Positions 17,027 through 27,684 of a stretch of 64,000 bases of DNA are shown one piece after another; positions within the stretch are counted from its first letter, which is position 1, and every line of letters begins with the position of its first letter. Below the pieces are notes generated by a model. That model was not told where the DNA came from. It ran no database searches and saw nothing but the letters and a program-made list of their open reading frames with translations. Position numbers and translations under genes: made by a program. The stretch is from Chelonobacter oris (GTDB lineage: Bacteria > Pseudomonadota > Gammaproteobacteria > Enterobacterales > Pasteurellaceae), in contig NZ_JSUM01000003.1 of assembly GCF_000772535.1 (NCBI RefSeq), positions 372,001 to 436,000 on the forward strand, in the 5' to 3' direction.

Positions 17027-19162
17027 TTATTGTGTAGCCTGAATGGCAGTTAACGCAATGGTATAGACAATATCGTCAACCAAGGCGCCGCGCGACAAGT
17101 CATTGACCGGTTTGCGCATACCTTGCAACATCGGCCCGATGGAGACTAAATCCGCAGAACGTTGTACCGCTTTATAAGTGGTGTTACCCGTGTTCAAATC
17201 CGGGAAGATAAATACGGTGGCTTTTCCGGCAACCGGGGAGTCCGGCGCTTTGGAACGGGCGACATCTTCCATCACGGCGGCATCATATTGTAACGGGCCG
17301 TCGATGATCAAATCCGGGCGTTTTTCTTTCGCCAAGCGAGTAGCTTCACGCACTTTATCCACATCGGAACCCTGACCGGAAGAGCCGGTAGAGTAGGAGA
17401 TCATCGCTACTTTCGGGGCGATACCGAATGCTTTGGCGGAATCGGCGGATTGAATGGCAATTTCGGCCAATTGTTCCGCCGTCGGATCCGGATTGACGGC
17501 ACAGTCACCGTACACCAAAACCTGATCCGGCAATAACATAAAGAAGATAGATGAAACAATCGAGTTGCCCGGTGCCGTTTTAATAATCTGCATCGGCGGG
17601 CGAATAGTATTGGCCGTGGTATGAACCGCACCGGAAACCAGCCCGTCGACTTCACCGCTTTCCAACATCATGGTTCCCAACACGACATTGTCTTGCAATT
17701 GTTCTTCGGCAACCACCTCAGTCATGCCTTTATTTTTACGTAATTCAACCAAACGAGCGACATAATTTTGGCGTACCATTTTCGGATCGATAATAGTAAT
17801 GCCTTTGCCCAGTTGAACCCCTTGAGATTCGGCAACACGTGAGACTTCTTCCGGATTGGCGAGCAAAATACATTCGGCGATGCCGCGTTCGGCACAGATT
17901 GTTGCGGCTTTTACGGTACGCGGTTCGTCGCCTTCAGGCAATACGATACGTTTTTTCGCACTACGTGCCAGTTCGGTCAGTTGATAACGGAATGCCGGCG
18001 GCGATAGGCGGCGTAAACGGGAAGAAGAGCCGACCAGACTGTCGATAAATTGCGCATTATATTGTTCGCTGGTGAACTGCTTGATGGTTTCGATACGTTC
18101 CGCATCATCCGGCGGCACTTCCAAATTAAAACTTTGCAGATTCAGAGACGTTTGCCAAGTATTGCCTTCCACACGCACTACCGGTAAGCCTGTTTCAAAG
18201 GCACGTTGGCAGAGTTTGCTGATTTGAGTATCAATTTTATAACCGCCGGTCAAAACCAGCGCGCCGATTTTCACCCCGTTCATCGCCGCCAGACAAGCGG
18301 CAACCAAAACATCGGGACGGTCTGCGGAAGTCACCAGTAAACTGCCTGCACGAAAATGTTCCACCATGTTCGGCAGGTTGCGGGCACAGAATGTAATGCC
18401 GTGAATACGACGGGTTTTGATTTCGCCTTCGTAAATAATCTGTGCACTTAGATGTTTGGCAATATCAATCGCTCGAGTGGCGATCAACTCGGCATTCCAT
18501 GGAATGCTGGCAATCAAGGTCAGCGGACTTTTTGAGAACAAATGGCGTACTTCGTTGATTGAACTTTCATTTTCTTGGAACGAATCAAAAATTTCGCTCA
18601 AGTCGGGGCGGGTACGGCCACTTTGATCAACCGGAGCATTAAATTTATTGACCACGACACCGACCAGATTCGGATTATGGCGTCCGCCGAAATCACTGGC
18701 GACCGCTTCCAAACGTTCAATCAGTTGGCTTGGCGAATCCGTGCCCGGTGCAGCGACCAGAACGATTTCCGCATCTAATGCCTGTGCAATTTCATAGTTT
18801 ACCCCGGAGGCATAGGTGCTTTTACTGGTCGGAATCAGCCCCTCAACAATGACCAACTCATTTTTAGCGCTCAATTGTTGGTGCTGGGCAACGATTTTTT
18901 CCAAAAGAATATCCGATTGGTTTTGACCGATCAACGATTCCGCTTCACTCAGCATAATCGGTTCGCCGGTGTCCAATGCCGTGCTGCTGCGTAGAATTGA
19001 CGTTGTGCGATCGATTTTATCTTCGCCGGTACTCGGTTGCGAAATCGGTTTCATAAATGCAATTTTCGCGCCTTTTTGTTCCAGCGCATGTACCAGCCCG
19101 AGGCTGACACTGGTCAGTCCGACCCCGGCGCTGACAGGAATTAAAATAATGGTACGAGACAT
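17027..19162 (-). CDS. pta: Phosphate acetyltransferase
   Basis: A 711-residue enzyme interconverting acetyl-CoA and acetyl phosphate. The ATG at 19162 follows AAAAGG; upstream in-frame codons are rejected because they run through the terminator between ackA and pta. The first 220 residues are the P-loop-like N-terminal domain ([10 protein letters not shown]), residues about 225-340 the DRTGG domain, and the C-terminal 325 residues the catalytic PTA domain ([12 protein letters not shown] and S-Y-S-T-G-S-S-G near 600). The long form is typical of enterics and Haemophilus. Confidence 0.96.
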   Translation of the reverse strand: MSRTIILIPVSAGVGLTSVSLGLVHALEQKGAKIAFMKPISQPSTGEDKIDRTTSILRSSTALDTGEPIMLSEAESLIGQNQSDILLEKIVAQHQQLSAKNELVIVEGLIPTSKSTYASGVNYEIAQALDAEIVLVAAPGTDSPSQLIERLEAVASDFGGRHNPNLVGVVVNKFNAPVDQSGRTRPDLSEIFDSFQENESSINEVRHLFSKSPLTLIASIPWNAELIATRAIDIAKHLSAQIIYEGEIKTRRIHGITFCARNLPNMVEHFRAGSLLVTSADRPDVLVAACLAAMNGVKIGALVLTGGYKIDTQISKLCQRAFETGLPVVRVEGNTWQTSLNLQSFNLEVPPDDAERIETIKQFTSEQYNAQFIDSLVGSSSRLRRLSPPAFRYQLTELARSAKKRIVLPEGDEPRTVKAATICAERGIAECILLANPEEVSRVAESQGVQLGKGITIIDPKMVRQNYVARLVELRKNKGMTEVVAEEQLQDNVVLGTMMLESGEVDGLVSGAVHTTANTIRPPMQIIKTAPGNSIVSSIFFMLLPDQVLVYGDCAVNPDPTAEQLAEIAIQSADSAKAFGIAPKVAMISYSTGSSGQGSDVDKVREATRLAKEKRPDLIIDGPLQYDAAVMEDVARSKAPDSPVAGKATVFIFPDLNTGNTTYKAVQRSADLVSIGPMLQGMRKPVNDLSRGALVDDIVYTIALTAIQATQ

Positions 19163-19186
19163 AATTAAGCCTTTTGGATTTGATAA

Positions 19187-19214
19187 CAAAAAAACTGCCG
19201 ACAAAGTCGGCAGT
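19187..19214 (-). terminator. Rho-independent terminator between ackA and pta
   Basis: On the minus strand the arms ACTGCCGAC and GTCGGCAGT with a TTT loop are followed by a run of T. It lies 11 bp after the ackA stop and 25 bp before the pta start, so it should reduce or control read-through from ackA into pta. Confidence 0.85.
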
Positions 19215-19225
19215 AGGAATTCTGA

Positions 19226-20428
19226 TTATACAGCCAGACGTGCCGTATCTTGTGCAATCACCAATTCTTCATTGGTCGGGATAACCAACGCCAACGGCGA
19301 ATTATCGCCGGTGATTTTACCTGATTTGCCGAAGCGGGCCGCCAGATTGCGTTCCTGATCCAGTTCATAACCGAACAGTTTCAGGTGTGCTAAAGTCAGT
19401 TCACGGATATGGGCGGAGTTTTCGCCGATACCGCCGGTAAACACGATAGCGTCCAGACGTTCGCCGATAACCGCCATGTAAGAACCGATATATTTGGCCA
19501 AACGATAGCTGTACACATCAATCGCTCTTTTCGCATCCGCTTTGACATCGTAGTTGTCTTCGGCATAACGGCAATCACTGGTGACTTCGGTCAGGCCTAA
19601 CAAACCGGATTTTTTGGTCAGCGTATTTTCGATCTCTTCCATTTTCATACCCAAATTATTATACATATAGAAAATGATTGCCGGATCGATATCGCCGGAA
19701 CGGGTTCCCATCACCAACCCTTCAAGCGGTGTCAAGCCCATCGAGGTATCGATACATTCGCCGTGACGAATCGCCGCCACAGAACCGCCGTTGCCCAAAT
19801 GACAGGTAATCACATTGACTTTATCTTCGGCAATGTTCAATTCTTTGGCGACCTCACGGCTAACATAGAAATGGCTGGTGCCGTGCGCACCATAGCGGCG
19901 CACACCGTGTTCTCTGTACAGTGCATACGGCAGGGCATATAAATAAGCTTCTTCCGGCATGGTTTGGTGGAAGGCGGTATCAAATACGGCAACGTTTTTC
20001 GCTTTTAATTCAGGAAATGCCTTGAAAGCTTCTTCAATGCCGATCAAGTGCGCAGGGTTGTGCAACGGTGCAAATTGTACGGCGTCACGGATACCGTCGA
20101 TGACATCGTCGTTAATCAATACCGACTGCGTGAATCTTTCGCCGCCGTGTACGATACGGTGACCGATCGCAACAATACTTTCTTTTAATCCCTCGCCTTG
20201 CGGTAAAATTTTGTTAACGATAAAATCCAGTGCTTCACTGTGCGCTGCGCCGGCACCTAAATCCGCATTGCCTTTTTCGCCGTTGATTTTCCACTTGATG
20301 CGGGCATCTTCCAAATGAAAGGCTTCAGCCAAGCCGGATAATTTTTCATCACCGGATTGCGGATCCAAAATAGCGAATTTGAGGGAAGAACTACCGCAAT
20401 TCAGAACCAGGATTAATTTTTGTGACAT
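19226..20428 (-). CDS. ackA: Acetate kinase
   Basis: A 400-residue enzyme that converts acetyl phosphate and ADP to acetate and ATP. Signatures include [10 protein letters not shown] near residue 8, [10 protein letters not shown] near 148, H-L-G-N-G-G-S near 210 and F-T-G-G-I-G-E-N near 330. It precedes pta on the minus strand and is divergent from yfbV, the same arrangement as in E. coli. Confidence 0.97.
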   Translation of the reverse strand: MSQKLILVLNCGSSSLKFAILDPQSGDEKLSGLAEAFHLEDARIKWKINGEKGNADLGAGAAHSEALDFIVNKILPQGEGLKESIVAIGHRIVHGGERFTQSVLINDDVIDGIRDAVQFAPLHNPAHLIGIEEAFKAFPELKAKNVAVFDTAFHQTMPEEAYLYALPYALYREHGVRRYGAHGTSHFYVSREVAKELNIAEDKVNVITCHLGNGGSVAAIRHGECIDTSMGLTPLEGLVMGTRSGDIDPAIIFYMYNNLGMKMEEIENTLTKKSGLLGLTEVTSDCRYAEDNYDVKADAKRAIDVYSYRLAKYIGSYMAVIGERLDAIVFTGGIGENSAHIRELTLAHLKLFGYELDQERNLAARFGKSGKITGDNSPLALVIPTNEELVIAQDTARLAV

Positions 20429-20594
20429 AATATTTTAACCTATTTCATGTTGATTTAAGAAAGGACGCATGAGATGCGCAGAAAATTATCCGATATAGGA
20501 TACACTTTTGATAGAATAAAATAAATTGCAATTCGAGAGAAATCCGGGCAAAACTTGATTTTTATACCGATTAACGACCTTCAGCAGGGGAAAA

Positions 20595-21035
20595 ATGCAT
20601 TTTTTGACAACGTTCAAGCAGGGGCAAATCTATCTGGAAACTTGGCCGAAAAAGCCTAAACTGGGCATGATATTCCCTGAAAATCGGGTGATGCGCAGTG
20701 TGCGCTTCGCACAACGCGTCATGCCGGCAGTAGCGGTATTGGCGATTGTGTGGCAACAAATGGCATTGCCGGGCAATCAAATGGCGTTGGCGGCTGCGGT
20801 GCTGACCGCACTTTTTGCCTTGAGTTTTCCGTTGCAGGGCTTGTGGTGGCTGGGTAAACGTTCACAGCGCATTTTACCGCCCGTTTCACAGCGGGCCTAT
20901 CAAAAAATCGGGGTACAGCTGCAAAAACAGGATCTGCCGTTTCAGCCGGCAGAGACCCCGAATTTTATGGATTTGGCCAAGCTTCTGAAAAAAGCCGATA
21001 CGCATTTATCGGCGGATTTTTGGGATGAACTGTAG
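20595..21035 (+). CDS. yfbV: YfbV/UPF0208 membrane protein
   Basis: A 146-residue inner-membrane protein with two helices (about residues 42-60 and 65-88) and a soluble C-terminal tail. The beginning, F-K-Q-G-Q-I-Y-L-E-T-W-P, is characteristic of UPF0208. In E. coli, YfbV is encoded beside ackA and limits the spread of MatP effects outside the Ter macrodomain. This fits the terminus location of the window. AGGGGAAAA precedes the ATG. Confidence 0.92.
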   Translation: MHFLTTFKQGQIYLETWPKKPKLGMIFPENRVMRSVRFAQRVMPAVAVLAIVWQQMALPGNQMALAAAVLTALFALSFPLQGLWWLGKRSQRILPPVSQRAYQKIGVQLQKQDLPFQPAETPNFMDLAKLLKKADTHLSADFWDEL

Positions 21036-21044
21036 CCTGACCAA

Positions 21045-21524
21045 TCATGCCAACGGTTTAAAAGTGCGGTTGAAATAGAGCAGTGCCTCTCCGGGGCGGA
21101 TTTGAACACGATCGATTTCAATAAAGAATACGCTGTGTGTACCGATTTGATTTTCAGCGATAATTCTTCCCTGTAAATTAACCAATGCGTTGCACAAGTG
21201 CGGTATGCCGTTTTCACCCTCCTGCCATACATCCCAAGACAAGCGCTCACGCATACTGCTGTCGCCCATGGCGGCGAAATGCAGTGCCAGATTCTGGTGT
21301 TCCGGCTTCAGAATATTCACGGTAACTTTTCCGTTTTGTCGAATAATATCATGCACTTCGCTGCTTTGATTGATGCAAACCAGCAGGGTAGCGGGAGAAT
21401 CGGTGACCGATGTCACCGAAGAGACGGTCAGTCCGATGGTACCGGCAGGCCCGCCACTGGTCAGAATACTGACGGCAGAGGCCAAATGTGACATGGCCTC
21501 CCGAAAATGGTGTTGTTCGATCAA
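21045..21524 (-). CDS. Flavin reductase-like FMN-binding protein (HpaC-like)
   Basis: A 159-residue flavin reductase domain protein. The TTG start at 21524 is favoured because the sequence just before F-R-E-A-M-S-H-L aligns with the HpaC family; an ATG at 21494 has a Shine-Dalgarno only 2 nt away. Conserved features are T-S-S-V-T-S-V-T-D-S-P-A-T-L-L-V-C-I-N and G-T-H-S-V-F-F-I-E. HpaC-type enzymes give FADH2 or FMNH2 to a partner monooxygenase, but none is encoded here. It may be a general flavin reductase. Confidence 0.8.
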   Translation of the reverse strand: MIEQHHFREAMSHLASAVSILTSGGPAGTIGLTVSSVTSVTDSPATLLVCINQSSEVHDIIRQNGKVTVNILKPEHQNLALHFAAMGDSSMRERLSWDVWQEGENGIPHLCNALVNLQGRIIAENQIGTHSVFFIEIDRVQIRPGEALLYFNRTFKPLA

Positions 21525-21643
21525 GAAAATAGTCCGTATTAAACGTTAAATAAATGTTTCGGAATTATAACAGAGAATCCTGTCGGCTTCGAGTATAGGC
21601 GCACCGAAAAAGTGCGGTTGTAGCCCTGTTCAAAAATTTTACT

Positions 21644-21659
21644 ACGCAAAGGCAGGCTT
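21644..21659 (+). promoter_or_regulatory. Weak candidate PurR box upstream of cvpA-purF
   Basis: ACGCAAAGGCAGGCTT matches 11 of 16 positions of ACGCAAACGTTTGCGT. A plausible -10 (TACAAT, 21666-21671) follows. The cvpA-purF operon is PurR-repressed in E. coli, but the match here is modest. Confidence 0.35.
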
Positions 21660-21723
21660 TTTTTGTACAATGTCGGCTCTTAACCGTCTTATGGCGAATA
21701 TCCCGTTTTCCTAGAGTTTTTAC

Positions 21724-22209
21724 ATGATAGATTACATCATTATCGGTATTATCGTTTTCTCCCTGATTGTCAGCTTACTGCGCGGTTTTGTCAGAGAGGT
21801 GATGTCGCTTGCCAGTTGGGTGCTTGCCTTTATTGTCGCCAGCCGTTTTTATCCTTATCTTGCCGGCATGTTGACGCAAATCGATTCGCAAAATATCCGG
21901 ATCGGCGTTGCCGTTGCGATTTTGTTTATCTGTAGCCTGATTGTCGGCGCAATTATCAATTATATTATCGGACAATTGGTCGACAAAACCGGCTTAACCG
22001 GAACCGACAGGGTATTGGGCGCTTGTTTCGGGGTATTGCGCGGTGTATTGATTGTTGCGGCGTTGCTGTTTTGTGTCGATACCTTTACCAATCTTGATCA
22101 ATCGGAGATGTGGAAAAGTTCAAAGCTGATACCGCACTTTGGTTTTGTGGTAGAATGGTTTTTCCAACAGTTACAGCAAAATTCTTCTTTTTTGACATCA
22201 ACATTTTAA
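21724..22209 (+). CDS. cvpA: CvpA family membrane protein
   Basis: A 161-residue inner-membrane protein with four helices (about residues 3-20, 28-48, 62-82, 100-118). The conserved R-G-F-V-R-E-V-M-S-L-A-S-W segment lies near residue 20. It is encoded directly before purF, as in E. coli. CvpA affects colicin V secretion and envelope stress tolerance in enterics; its molecular activity is unknown. Confidence 0.93.
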   Translation: MIDYIIIGIIVFSLIVSLLRGFVREVMSLASWVLAFIVASRFYPYLAGMLTQIDSQNIRIGVAVAILFICSLIVGAIINYIIGQLVDKTGLTGTDRVLGACFGVLRGVLIVAALLFCVDTFTNLDQSEMWKSSKLIPHFGFVVEWFFQQLQQNSSFLTSTF

Positions 22210-22236
22210 CCGTAATCAAATTAAGGACGAAACAAG

Positions 22237-23751
22237 ATGTGTGGAATCATTGGAATGATTGGGCAAACGCCGGTCAATCAGGCAATTTATGACGGCTTGA
22301 GCGTACTGCAACATCGAGGGCAGGATGCCGCAGGCATTGTCACGATTGACGATGAAAACCGTTTTCGTCTGCGCAAGGCAAACGGTTTGGTCAGTGATAT
22401 TTTCCAGCAAATCCACATGATGCGTTTGCAGGGAAATTCGGGCATAGGCCATGTACGTTACCCGACGGCAGGCAGCTCGAGCGTTTCCGAGGCTCAGCCG
22501 TTTTATGTCAATTCCCCCTACGGGCTGACATTGGTACATAACGGCAACCTGACCAACTCAGACGAACTTAAACAAAAACTTTTCACCCTCGCCCGCCGCC
22601 ATGTCAATACCAATTCCGATTCCGAAGCCCTGCTGAATATTCTGGCCTACCATCTCGATCAGGCACAAGAGATTCACCTGACCGCAAACGATATTTTTAC
22701 TGCAATCAAAAAAACCCATGAAGATATTCGCGGCGCCTACGCTTGTGTGGCGATGATTATCGGCTTCGGCATGATTGCTTTTCGTGATCCGTACGGTATT
22801 CGCCCGTTAGTGTTGGGCAAACGCCGATTGGAAAATGGTTTTATCGAATATGCATTTGCCTCTGAGAGTGTGGCGTTAGACGCCATCGGTTTTGAATTTG
22901 TGCGTGATGTCAAACCGGGGGAAGCGATTTACGTCGATTTCAACGGCAATTTCTATTCCGAGCAGTGTGCCGAAAGCCCGGATTTGTGTCCTTGCATCTT
23001 CGAATATGTCTATTTTGCCCGCCCGGATTCTTATCTTGACGGCGTATCGGTTTACGCCGCGCGAGTCCACATGGGGGAGCGTTTAGGCAAAAAAATCGCC
23101 CGTGAATGGCGGGATTTAGACATTGATGTCGTAATTCCCATTCCCGAAACCTCAAATGATATTGCGCTGCGGATTGCCCATGAATTAGGCGTGCCCTATC
23201 GTCAGGGGTATGTGAAAAACCGTTATGTCGGACGGACATTTATCATGCCGGGGCAGGAGCAGCGCAAAAATTCGGTGCGCCGCAAATTGAATACCATCTC
23301 TTCCGAATTTAAAGACAAAAATGTGTTGCTGGTGGACGATTCGATCGTCCGCGGCACGACGTCGGAGCAAATTGTCGAAATGGCACGTCATGCCGGCGCC
23401 AGAAAAGTCTATTTTGCCTCTGCGGCGCCGGAAATCCGCTATCCGAACGTATACGGCATTGATATGCCGACTGCAAACGAATTAATCGCCTATGACCGCA
23501 CGGTTGAGCAAATTGCCCGCTTAATCGGGGTGGATCGCTTGATTTTTCAGGACTTAAAGGACTTGACCGAATCGGTACAGCAAGAGAATCCGGCTATCAA
23601 ACACTTTGATGCATCGGTCTTCACCGGAGAATATATCACCGGCGATGTCTCGGAAGATTATTTGAACCATGTCGCCTTTGCCCGCAATGATCAAGCCAAG
23701 CAAGCACAGGCAAAAGATGCGACCAATCTGGAAATGCACAACGAAAGATAA
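22237..23751 (+). CDS. purF: Amidophosphoribosyltransferase
   Basis: A 504-residue enzyme for the first committed step of purine synthesis, converting PRPP and glutamine to phosphoribosylamine. The N-terminal nucleophile is Cys2 (M-C-G-I-I-G). The glutamine site is R-Y-P-T-A-G near residue 74. The PRPP motif [13 protein letters not shown] lies near 362-374. Length equals E. coli PurF. AAGGACG precedes the ATG, and the gene is coupled to ubiX by a TAATG overlap. Confidence 0.97.
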   Translation: MCGIIGMIGQTPVNQAIYDGLSVLQHRGQDAAGIVTIDDENRFRLRKANGLVSDIFQQIHMMRLQGNSGIGHVRYPTAGSSSVSEAQPFYVNSPYGLTLVHNGNLTNSDELKQKLFTLARRHVNTNSDSEALLNILAYHLDQAQEIHLTANDIFTAIKKTHEDIRGAYACVAMIIGFGMIAFRDPYGIRPLVLGKRRLENGFIEYAFASESVALDAIGFEFVRDVKPGEAIYVDFNGNFYSEQCAESPDLCPCIFEYVYFARPDSYLDGVSVYAARVHMGERLGKKIAREWRDLDIDVVIPIPETSNDIALRIAHELGVPYRQGYVKNRYVGRTFIMPGQEQRKNSVRRKLNTISSEFKDKNVLLVDDSIVRGTTSEQIVEMARHAGARKVYFASAAPEIRYPNVYGIDMPTANELIAYDRTVEQIARLIGVDRLIFQDLKDLTESVQQENPAIKHFDASVFTGEYITGDVSEDYLNHVAFARNDQAKQAQAKDATNLEMHNER

Positions 23752-24335
23752 TGCGGAAATCTCGTTTAATTGTGGCAATCAGCGGCGCCTCCGGCGCTGT
23801 TTACGGCATTCGTTTATTACAGGTTTTGCAGCAGACGGATATTGAAAGTCATCTGATTATCAGTAATGCCGCCCGTCAAACCATTGCGCAGGAAACGAAT
23901 TTCACCTTGCCGCAAGTGCGGTCGTTAGCGACGGTCAATCACGATATTCGGGATATCGGTGCGGCGATCTCTTCCGGCTCATACCGCACGTTGGGCATGG
24001 CGGTCGTTCCTTGTTCGATTAAGACGTTGTCGGCTATCGCCAATTGTTATAGCGAGGATTTAATCGGCCGTGCCGCCGACGTTTGCCTGAAAGAGCGCAA
24101 ACCGCTGCATTTATGTGTGAGAGAAACGCCATTGCATTTGGGGCATTTGCGCTTGATGACGCAAGCCGCCGAAATCGGCGCCCAAATCACGCCGTTAATG
24201 CCGGCGTTTTATCACAACCCGAAAAATCTGGACGACTTAATTAATCAAAGCGTCAACCGCTTGTTGGATCAGTTCGGTATTGAGCTGCAACAAGACTTGT
24301 TTCAACGTTGGGGGAGTGAACAAAGTGCGGTCTAG
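23751..24335 (+). CDS. ubiX: Flavin prenyltransferase UbiX
   Basis: A 194-residue flavoprotein that prenylates FMN to make the cofactor of UbiD decarboxylase in ubiquinone synthesis. Signatures are I-S-G-A-S-G-A-V-Y-G-I-R near residue 10, A-A-I-S-S-G-S near 75 and the P-L-H-L-G-H and M-P-A-F-Y-H-N-P-K segments in the second half. It overlaps the purF stop by one base. Confidence 0.94.
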   Translation: MRKSRLIVAISGASGAVYGIRLLQVLQQTDIESHLIISNAARQTIAQETNFTLPQVRSLATVNHDIRDIGAAISSGSYRTLGMAVVPCSIKTLSAIANCYSEDLIGRAADVCLKERKPLHLCVRETPLHLGHLRLMTQAAEIGAQITPLMPAFYHNPKNLDDLINQSVNRLLDQFGIELQQDLFQRWGSEQSAV

Positions 24336-24404
24336 CCGCAGCAATCATGATGTATTGATTGCTTGCCAATTTTTAGCATTCGCTTTTAACGAAGAGGTGA
24401 ACGC

Positions 24405-24917
24405 ATGGGCTGTATCAAAAAATGTTTTTTCCTACTGTTGCTTTCCGCTGTCGCCGTCTCATTAAAAGCGTATTGGCAACCTTATTGGTGGGCGTTAAAA
24501 CTGACTTGGGAACCGGCACCGACCGTACAAAGTCTGCCTAATCCCTTACCCGGGCAACGTTTCAGCGACACGTGGGGCGCAGCACGCAGCCAAGGCAGAA
24601 AACATGAAGGCGTTGATATTTTCGCCAAACGCGGCACACCGATACGGAGTACAACCAAAGGACTCGTGGTCCGAATCGGGCAAAATCGGCTCGGCGGGAA
24701 TGTTGTCAGCATTATCGGGCCGGGCAGGGTTCGGCACTACTATGCGCATTTGGACGGCTATGCGGATATCCGCATATTCGACTGGGTTGAAGCCGGTACG
24801 GTGATCGGTTATGTCGGGGATAGCGGTAATGCCAAGGGAACACCGCCCCATTTACATTACGGCATTTACACTGTCGGCGGCGCCGTCAATCCATATCCTT
24901 TAATCAAACAAGATTGA
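24405..24917 (+). CDS. M23-family peptidoglycan endopeptidase, membrane-anchored
   Basis: A 170-residue LytM-type protein. Residues 5-23 are a hydrophobic anchor or signal. The metallopeptidase domain covers residues about 60-165 with all zinc motifs: H-E-G-V-D (H-x3-D) near 66, Y-Y-A-H near 110 and the H-L-H-Y-G motif near 147. Intact ligands suggest an active peptidase rather than an EnvC/NlpD-type activator. It is much shorter than those proteins and lacks LysM or coiled-coil regions. It lies 69 bp after ubiX and converges on moeB. Confidence 0.88.
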   Translation: MGCIKKCFFLLLLSAVAVSLKAYWQPYWWALKLTWEPAPTVQSLPNPLPGQRFSDTWGAARSQGRKHEGVDIFAKRGTPIRSTTKGLVVRIGQNRLGGNVVSIIGPGRVRHYYAHLDGYADIRIFDWVEAGTVIGYVGDSGNAKGTPPHLHYGIYTVGGAVNPYPLIKQD

Positions 24918-24925
24918 CGGTTACG

Positions 24926-25648
24926 TTAACTTGGCAACTTGATTTCCCGTATGCTCATATTCAGCCCGTCAATCAGCAGCAGACGTCCGCATAAGGTTTT
25001 CCCGATATCTAACCGCACTTTGATGGCTTCCAACGCCTGAATCGAACCGACGATGCCGACTATCGGTGCAAGCACGCCCGCCTCGACGCAACTAAGGGTA
25101 TTTTCGCCAAAAAGTCGGCTTAACGTGCGGTAAGTGGGGGTGTGCGGTTGATAAGTAAATACGGAAACCTGACCCTCCATACGAATCGCCGCACCTGAAA
25201 CCAGCGGAATTCCGCCTTGTGCGCAGCTATCGTCAAGCTGATTTCGAATCTCGACATTATCGGTACAATCCAATACGACATCAAACTTTGTGACAAGGTC
25301 ACTTAATTCCGTTTCAGTCAATTTTCTATCAATCGTTTCAAGCGAAATATGCGGATTCAATTTCTGCAATGACCGCTGTGCAGACCGCACTTTAGGCATA
25401 TCCAGACGGCTGTCGTCGTGCAGCACCTGCCGTTGCAAATTGGAAAGCGATACCGTATCAAAATCGAGTAACGTTAAATGTCCGACACCGGCCGTTGCCA
25501 AATATTGTGCCGCCGCACAGCCCAAACCGCCTAAACCGACAATCAGCATTTTGCTGGCTTTCAGCTTCTCCTGACCATCAAAATCAACCGCTTTTAAGAT
25601 AATCTGGCGGTTATAGCGCAATTCTTCCTGATAACTTAATTCGGTCAT
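24926..25648 (-). CDS. moeB: Molybdopterin-synthase adenylyltransferase lacking the zinc cysteines
   Basis: A 240-residue E1-like enzyme that adenylates the MoaD C-terminus for molybdopterin synthesis. The nucleotide site is V-G-L-G-G-L-G-C-A-A-A near residue 37. D-C-T-D-N lies near 127, and F-G-E-N-T-L-S-C-V-E-A-G near 180. E. coli MoeB binds structural zinc through a C-Y-R-C pair and a second C-x-x-C at the C-terminus. Here the first pair is T-Y-R-T and the protein ends before the second. It lies 14 bp after moeA on the same strand. Confidence 0.92.
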   Translation of the reverse strand: MTELSYQEELRYNRQIILKAVDFDGQEKLKASKMLIVGLGGLGCAAAQYLATAGVGHLTLLDFDTVSLSNLQRQVLHDDSRLDMPKVRSAQRSLQKLNPHISLETIDRKLTETELSDLVTKFDVVLDCTDNVEIRNQLDDSCAQGGIPLVSGAAIRMEGQVSVFTYQPHTPTYRTLSRLFGENTLSCVEAGVLAPIVGIVGSIQALEAIKVRLDIGKTLCGRLLLIDGLNMSIREIKLPS

Positions 25649-25662
25649 AATACGTTTCCCGT

Positions 25663-26895
25663 TTAATGTAAAACGGAAGTATCAAACGGCTCAATCGTCA
25701 CCGTTTCCCCAATTGTGACATTGTCACGCGCTTGTTCCAGCACAATGAAGCAATTGCTGGCGACAAACGAACTGAACATATGCGAACCTTGGAAGCCGAC
25801 CGACCGCACTTCGATTTTGCCGCCTGGGGTTACCGAATAAAATCCACGTTGGAAATCCAAACGACCAGGGGATTTTTTTAGTGCAGTTGTCGCAATCGCT
25901 TGTAATTGAATCGGTTTTTTCCATTCGCAATAGCCGCTTAATTTGGCAATCACCGGCTGAACCAATTGATAAAACGTCACCAAGGCGGAAACCGGGTTGC
26001 CCGGCAAACCGCAAAACCAAGCGTGCTCGAGTTTGCCGAATGCAAAGGGCTTGCCCGGTTTGATTGCCAATTTCCAGAAATTAATTCGTCCCAGTTTTTC
26101 CAATACGTTTTTGGTAAAATCAGCTTCTCCGACAGAAACGCCGCCGCTGGTGATGACCAGATCGGCTTCTTGTTGCGCCTGCATGAATTTTTGCTCGAAT
26201 ATAGTTTGATCATCGGGCAGAATACCGTAATCTAAAATGTCACAATGCCATTTTTGTAACATCAGCTTAACGGCAAAGCGGTTGGTATCATAAATTTGCC
26301 CGGCTTTTAATGCTTGACCGACCGCAACCAGTTCATCACCGGTCGAAATCAACGCAACTTTTAACCGCTTGAATACCCGCACTTTTTCAATCCCTAAAGA
26401 CGCCAGCAAAGGCAGCGAAAGTGCGGTCAGTTTAGCACCTCGTTTTAAGACGGTTTCGCCTATACCGACATCTTCCCCGATACGGCGGATATGCTGTCCC
26501 GCCTTGATCGGCAGGTTGAACCGTACGTTGCCGTCAGCATCAATTTCAGCCTGTTCCTGCATAACCACCGCTTCACAACCGTCCGGAATCATGGCGCCGG
26601 TCATGATTCTGACCGCACTTTGCGCCTTCCATTCGCCAAGAAACGGAGAGCCGGCAAAACTTTTTCCGGCAATCGCCAATGCATTATTGCCTTGCAGATC
26701 CGCAAGACGAACCGCATAGCCGTCCATTGCCGAATTATCGAATCCCGGAACATTGATCGGCGACAAAATATCATCGGCACAAATTCGATTTTGTGCTTGA
26801 TCTAAAGGGATAATTTCGGTTTTCGTTTCATCAGGAGAGGGAAGTGCGGTAACGATCTCAGTCAGTGCTTGCGAAAGGGTCAATAATTTATTCAT
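25663..26895 (-). CDS. moeA: Molybdopterin molybdenumtransferase
   Basis: A 410-residue enzyme that inserts molybdate into adenylated molybdopterin. The ATG at 26895 follows AAGGA. Domain order fits MoeA: D-N-S-A-M-D-G-Y-A near residue 55, M-T-G-A-M-I-P near 97, S-T-G-D-E-L near 185, the MPT-binding T-S-G-G-V-S-V-G-E near 245 and G-L-P-G-N-P-V-S-A near 295. It is transcribed with moeB, and divergently from folE. An exact matS palindrome lies at 25715-25727 near its 3' end. Confidence 0.95.
   Translation of the reverse strand: MNKLLTLSQALTEIVTALPSPDETKTEIIPLDQAQNRICADDILSPINVPGFDNSAMDGYAVRLADLQGNNALAIAGKSFAGSPFLGEWKAQSAVRIMTGAMIPDGCEAVVMQEQAEIDADGNVRFNLPIKAGQHIRRIGEDVGIGETVLKRGAKLTALSLPLLASLGIEKVRVFKRLKVALISTGDELVAVGQALKAGQIYDTNRFAVKLMLQKWHCDILDYGILPDDQTIFEQKFMQAQQEADLVITSGGVSVGEADFTKNVLEKLGRINFWKLAIKPGKPFAFGKLEHAWFCGLPGNPVSALVTFYQLVQPVIAKLSGYCEWKKPIQLQAIATTALKKSPGRLDFQRGFYSVTPGGKIEVRSVGFQGSHMFSSFVASNCFIVLEQARDNVTIGETVTIEPFDTSVLH
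25715..25727. other. matS: matS-type MatP-binding site
   Basis: GTGACATTGTCAC is an exact match to the consensus, inside moeA, 2.3 kb from dif. Confidence 0.8.
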
Positions 26896-27011
26896 GATGC
26901 CGTCCTTATAAAAATAGTACGCCATTTTAACGTAATTCAGCGCAATAATTTAATTAATTTTTATCAGTTTTTTTGCTAGAATGGCTAACTTAATTTTTAC
27001 CGGAGTAATAA

Positions 27012-27668
27012 ATGAGTAACATTTCTGTTGAAGCCGCCAAAGTACGTGATGCCTTGATTGCTAAAGGCATTGAAACCCCGATGAAAAGTGTCGGTTTAAG
27101 CTTGGAACATCGCCGCAAACAAATTGAAAAACATATGCGGGAAGTTTTACAGCTTATTGGTCTGGATTTAACGGACGACAGCATTGAAGAAACGCCGATA
27201 CGAATGGCGAAAATGTACCTCGATGAAATTTTTACCGGCATGGATTATGCCAACTTCCCGAAAATCACCAATATCCGAAATCGAATGAAAGTGAGTGAAA
27301 TGGTGTTGGTCAATGATATAACGCTGACCAGCACCTGCGAGCACCATTTTGTCACGATTGACGGCAAGGTGTCCGTTGCCTATTATCCGAAAGAATGGGT
27401 GATCGGGCTGTCAAAAATTAATAGGGTAGTTGCATTTTTGGCGCAGCGTCCGCAAGTGCAGGAACGTTTGACCGAACAGGTGCTGACCGCACTTCAAACC
27501 ATTTTGCAAACCAGCGATGTTGCGGTTTATGTCAAAGCGACCCATTTTTGCGTGAAATGTCGCGGCATTAAAGATACTAACAGTTATACGGTCACATCGG
27601 CATTCGGTGGGGTCTTCCTTGAAGACCGAGAAACCCGAAAAGAATTTTTAAGCCTGATCAGCAAATAA
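27012..27668 (+). CDS. folE: GTP cyclohydrolase I
   Basis: A 218-residue enzyme catalysing the first step of folate synthesis, GTP to dihydroneopterin triphosphate. Zinc ligands are in S-T-C-E-H-H-F near residue 110 and C-V-K-C-R-G near 180. The [12 protein letters not shown] loop lies near 130. Length matches the E. coli enzyme (222). CGGAGTAATAA precedes the ATG. Confidence 0.96.
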   Translation: MSNISVEAAKVRDALIAKGIETPMKSVGLSLEHRRKQIEKHMREVLQLIGLDLTDDSIEETPIRMAKMYLDEIFTGMDYANFPKITNIRNRMKVSEMVLVNDITLTSTCEHHFVTIDGKVSVAYYPKEWVIGLSKINRVVAFLAQRPQVQERLTEQVLTALQTILQTSDVAVYVKATHFCVKCRGIKDTNSYTVTSAFGGVFLEDRETRKEFLSLISK

Positions 27669-27684
27669 AAATAAGGTTACCCAT

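Noticed and set aside
21412-21425. GTGACCGATGTCAC palindrome in the flavin reductase gene
   Set aside because: The half-sites are separated by four bases, not three, so it is not a matS site.
24722-24729. KOPS-like GGGCAGGG pointing toward dif
   Set aside because: A single 8-mer. No oppositely oriented copy was found right of dif, so polarity cannot be judged from this window.
25290-25302. Possible further matS site GTGACAAGGTCAC in moeB
   Set aside because: The Y position is G, a mismatch in the central triplet, and no second copy of this variant was seen.
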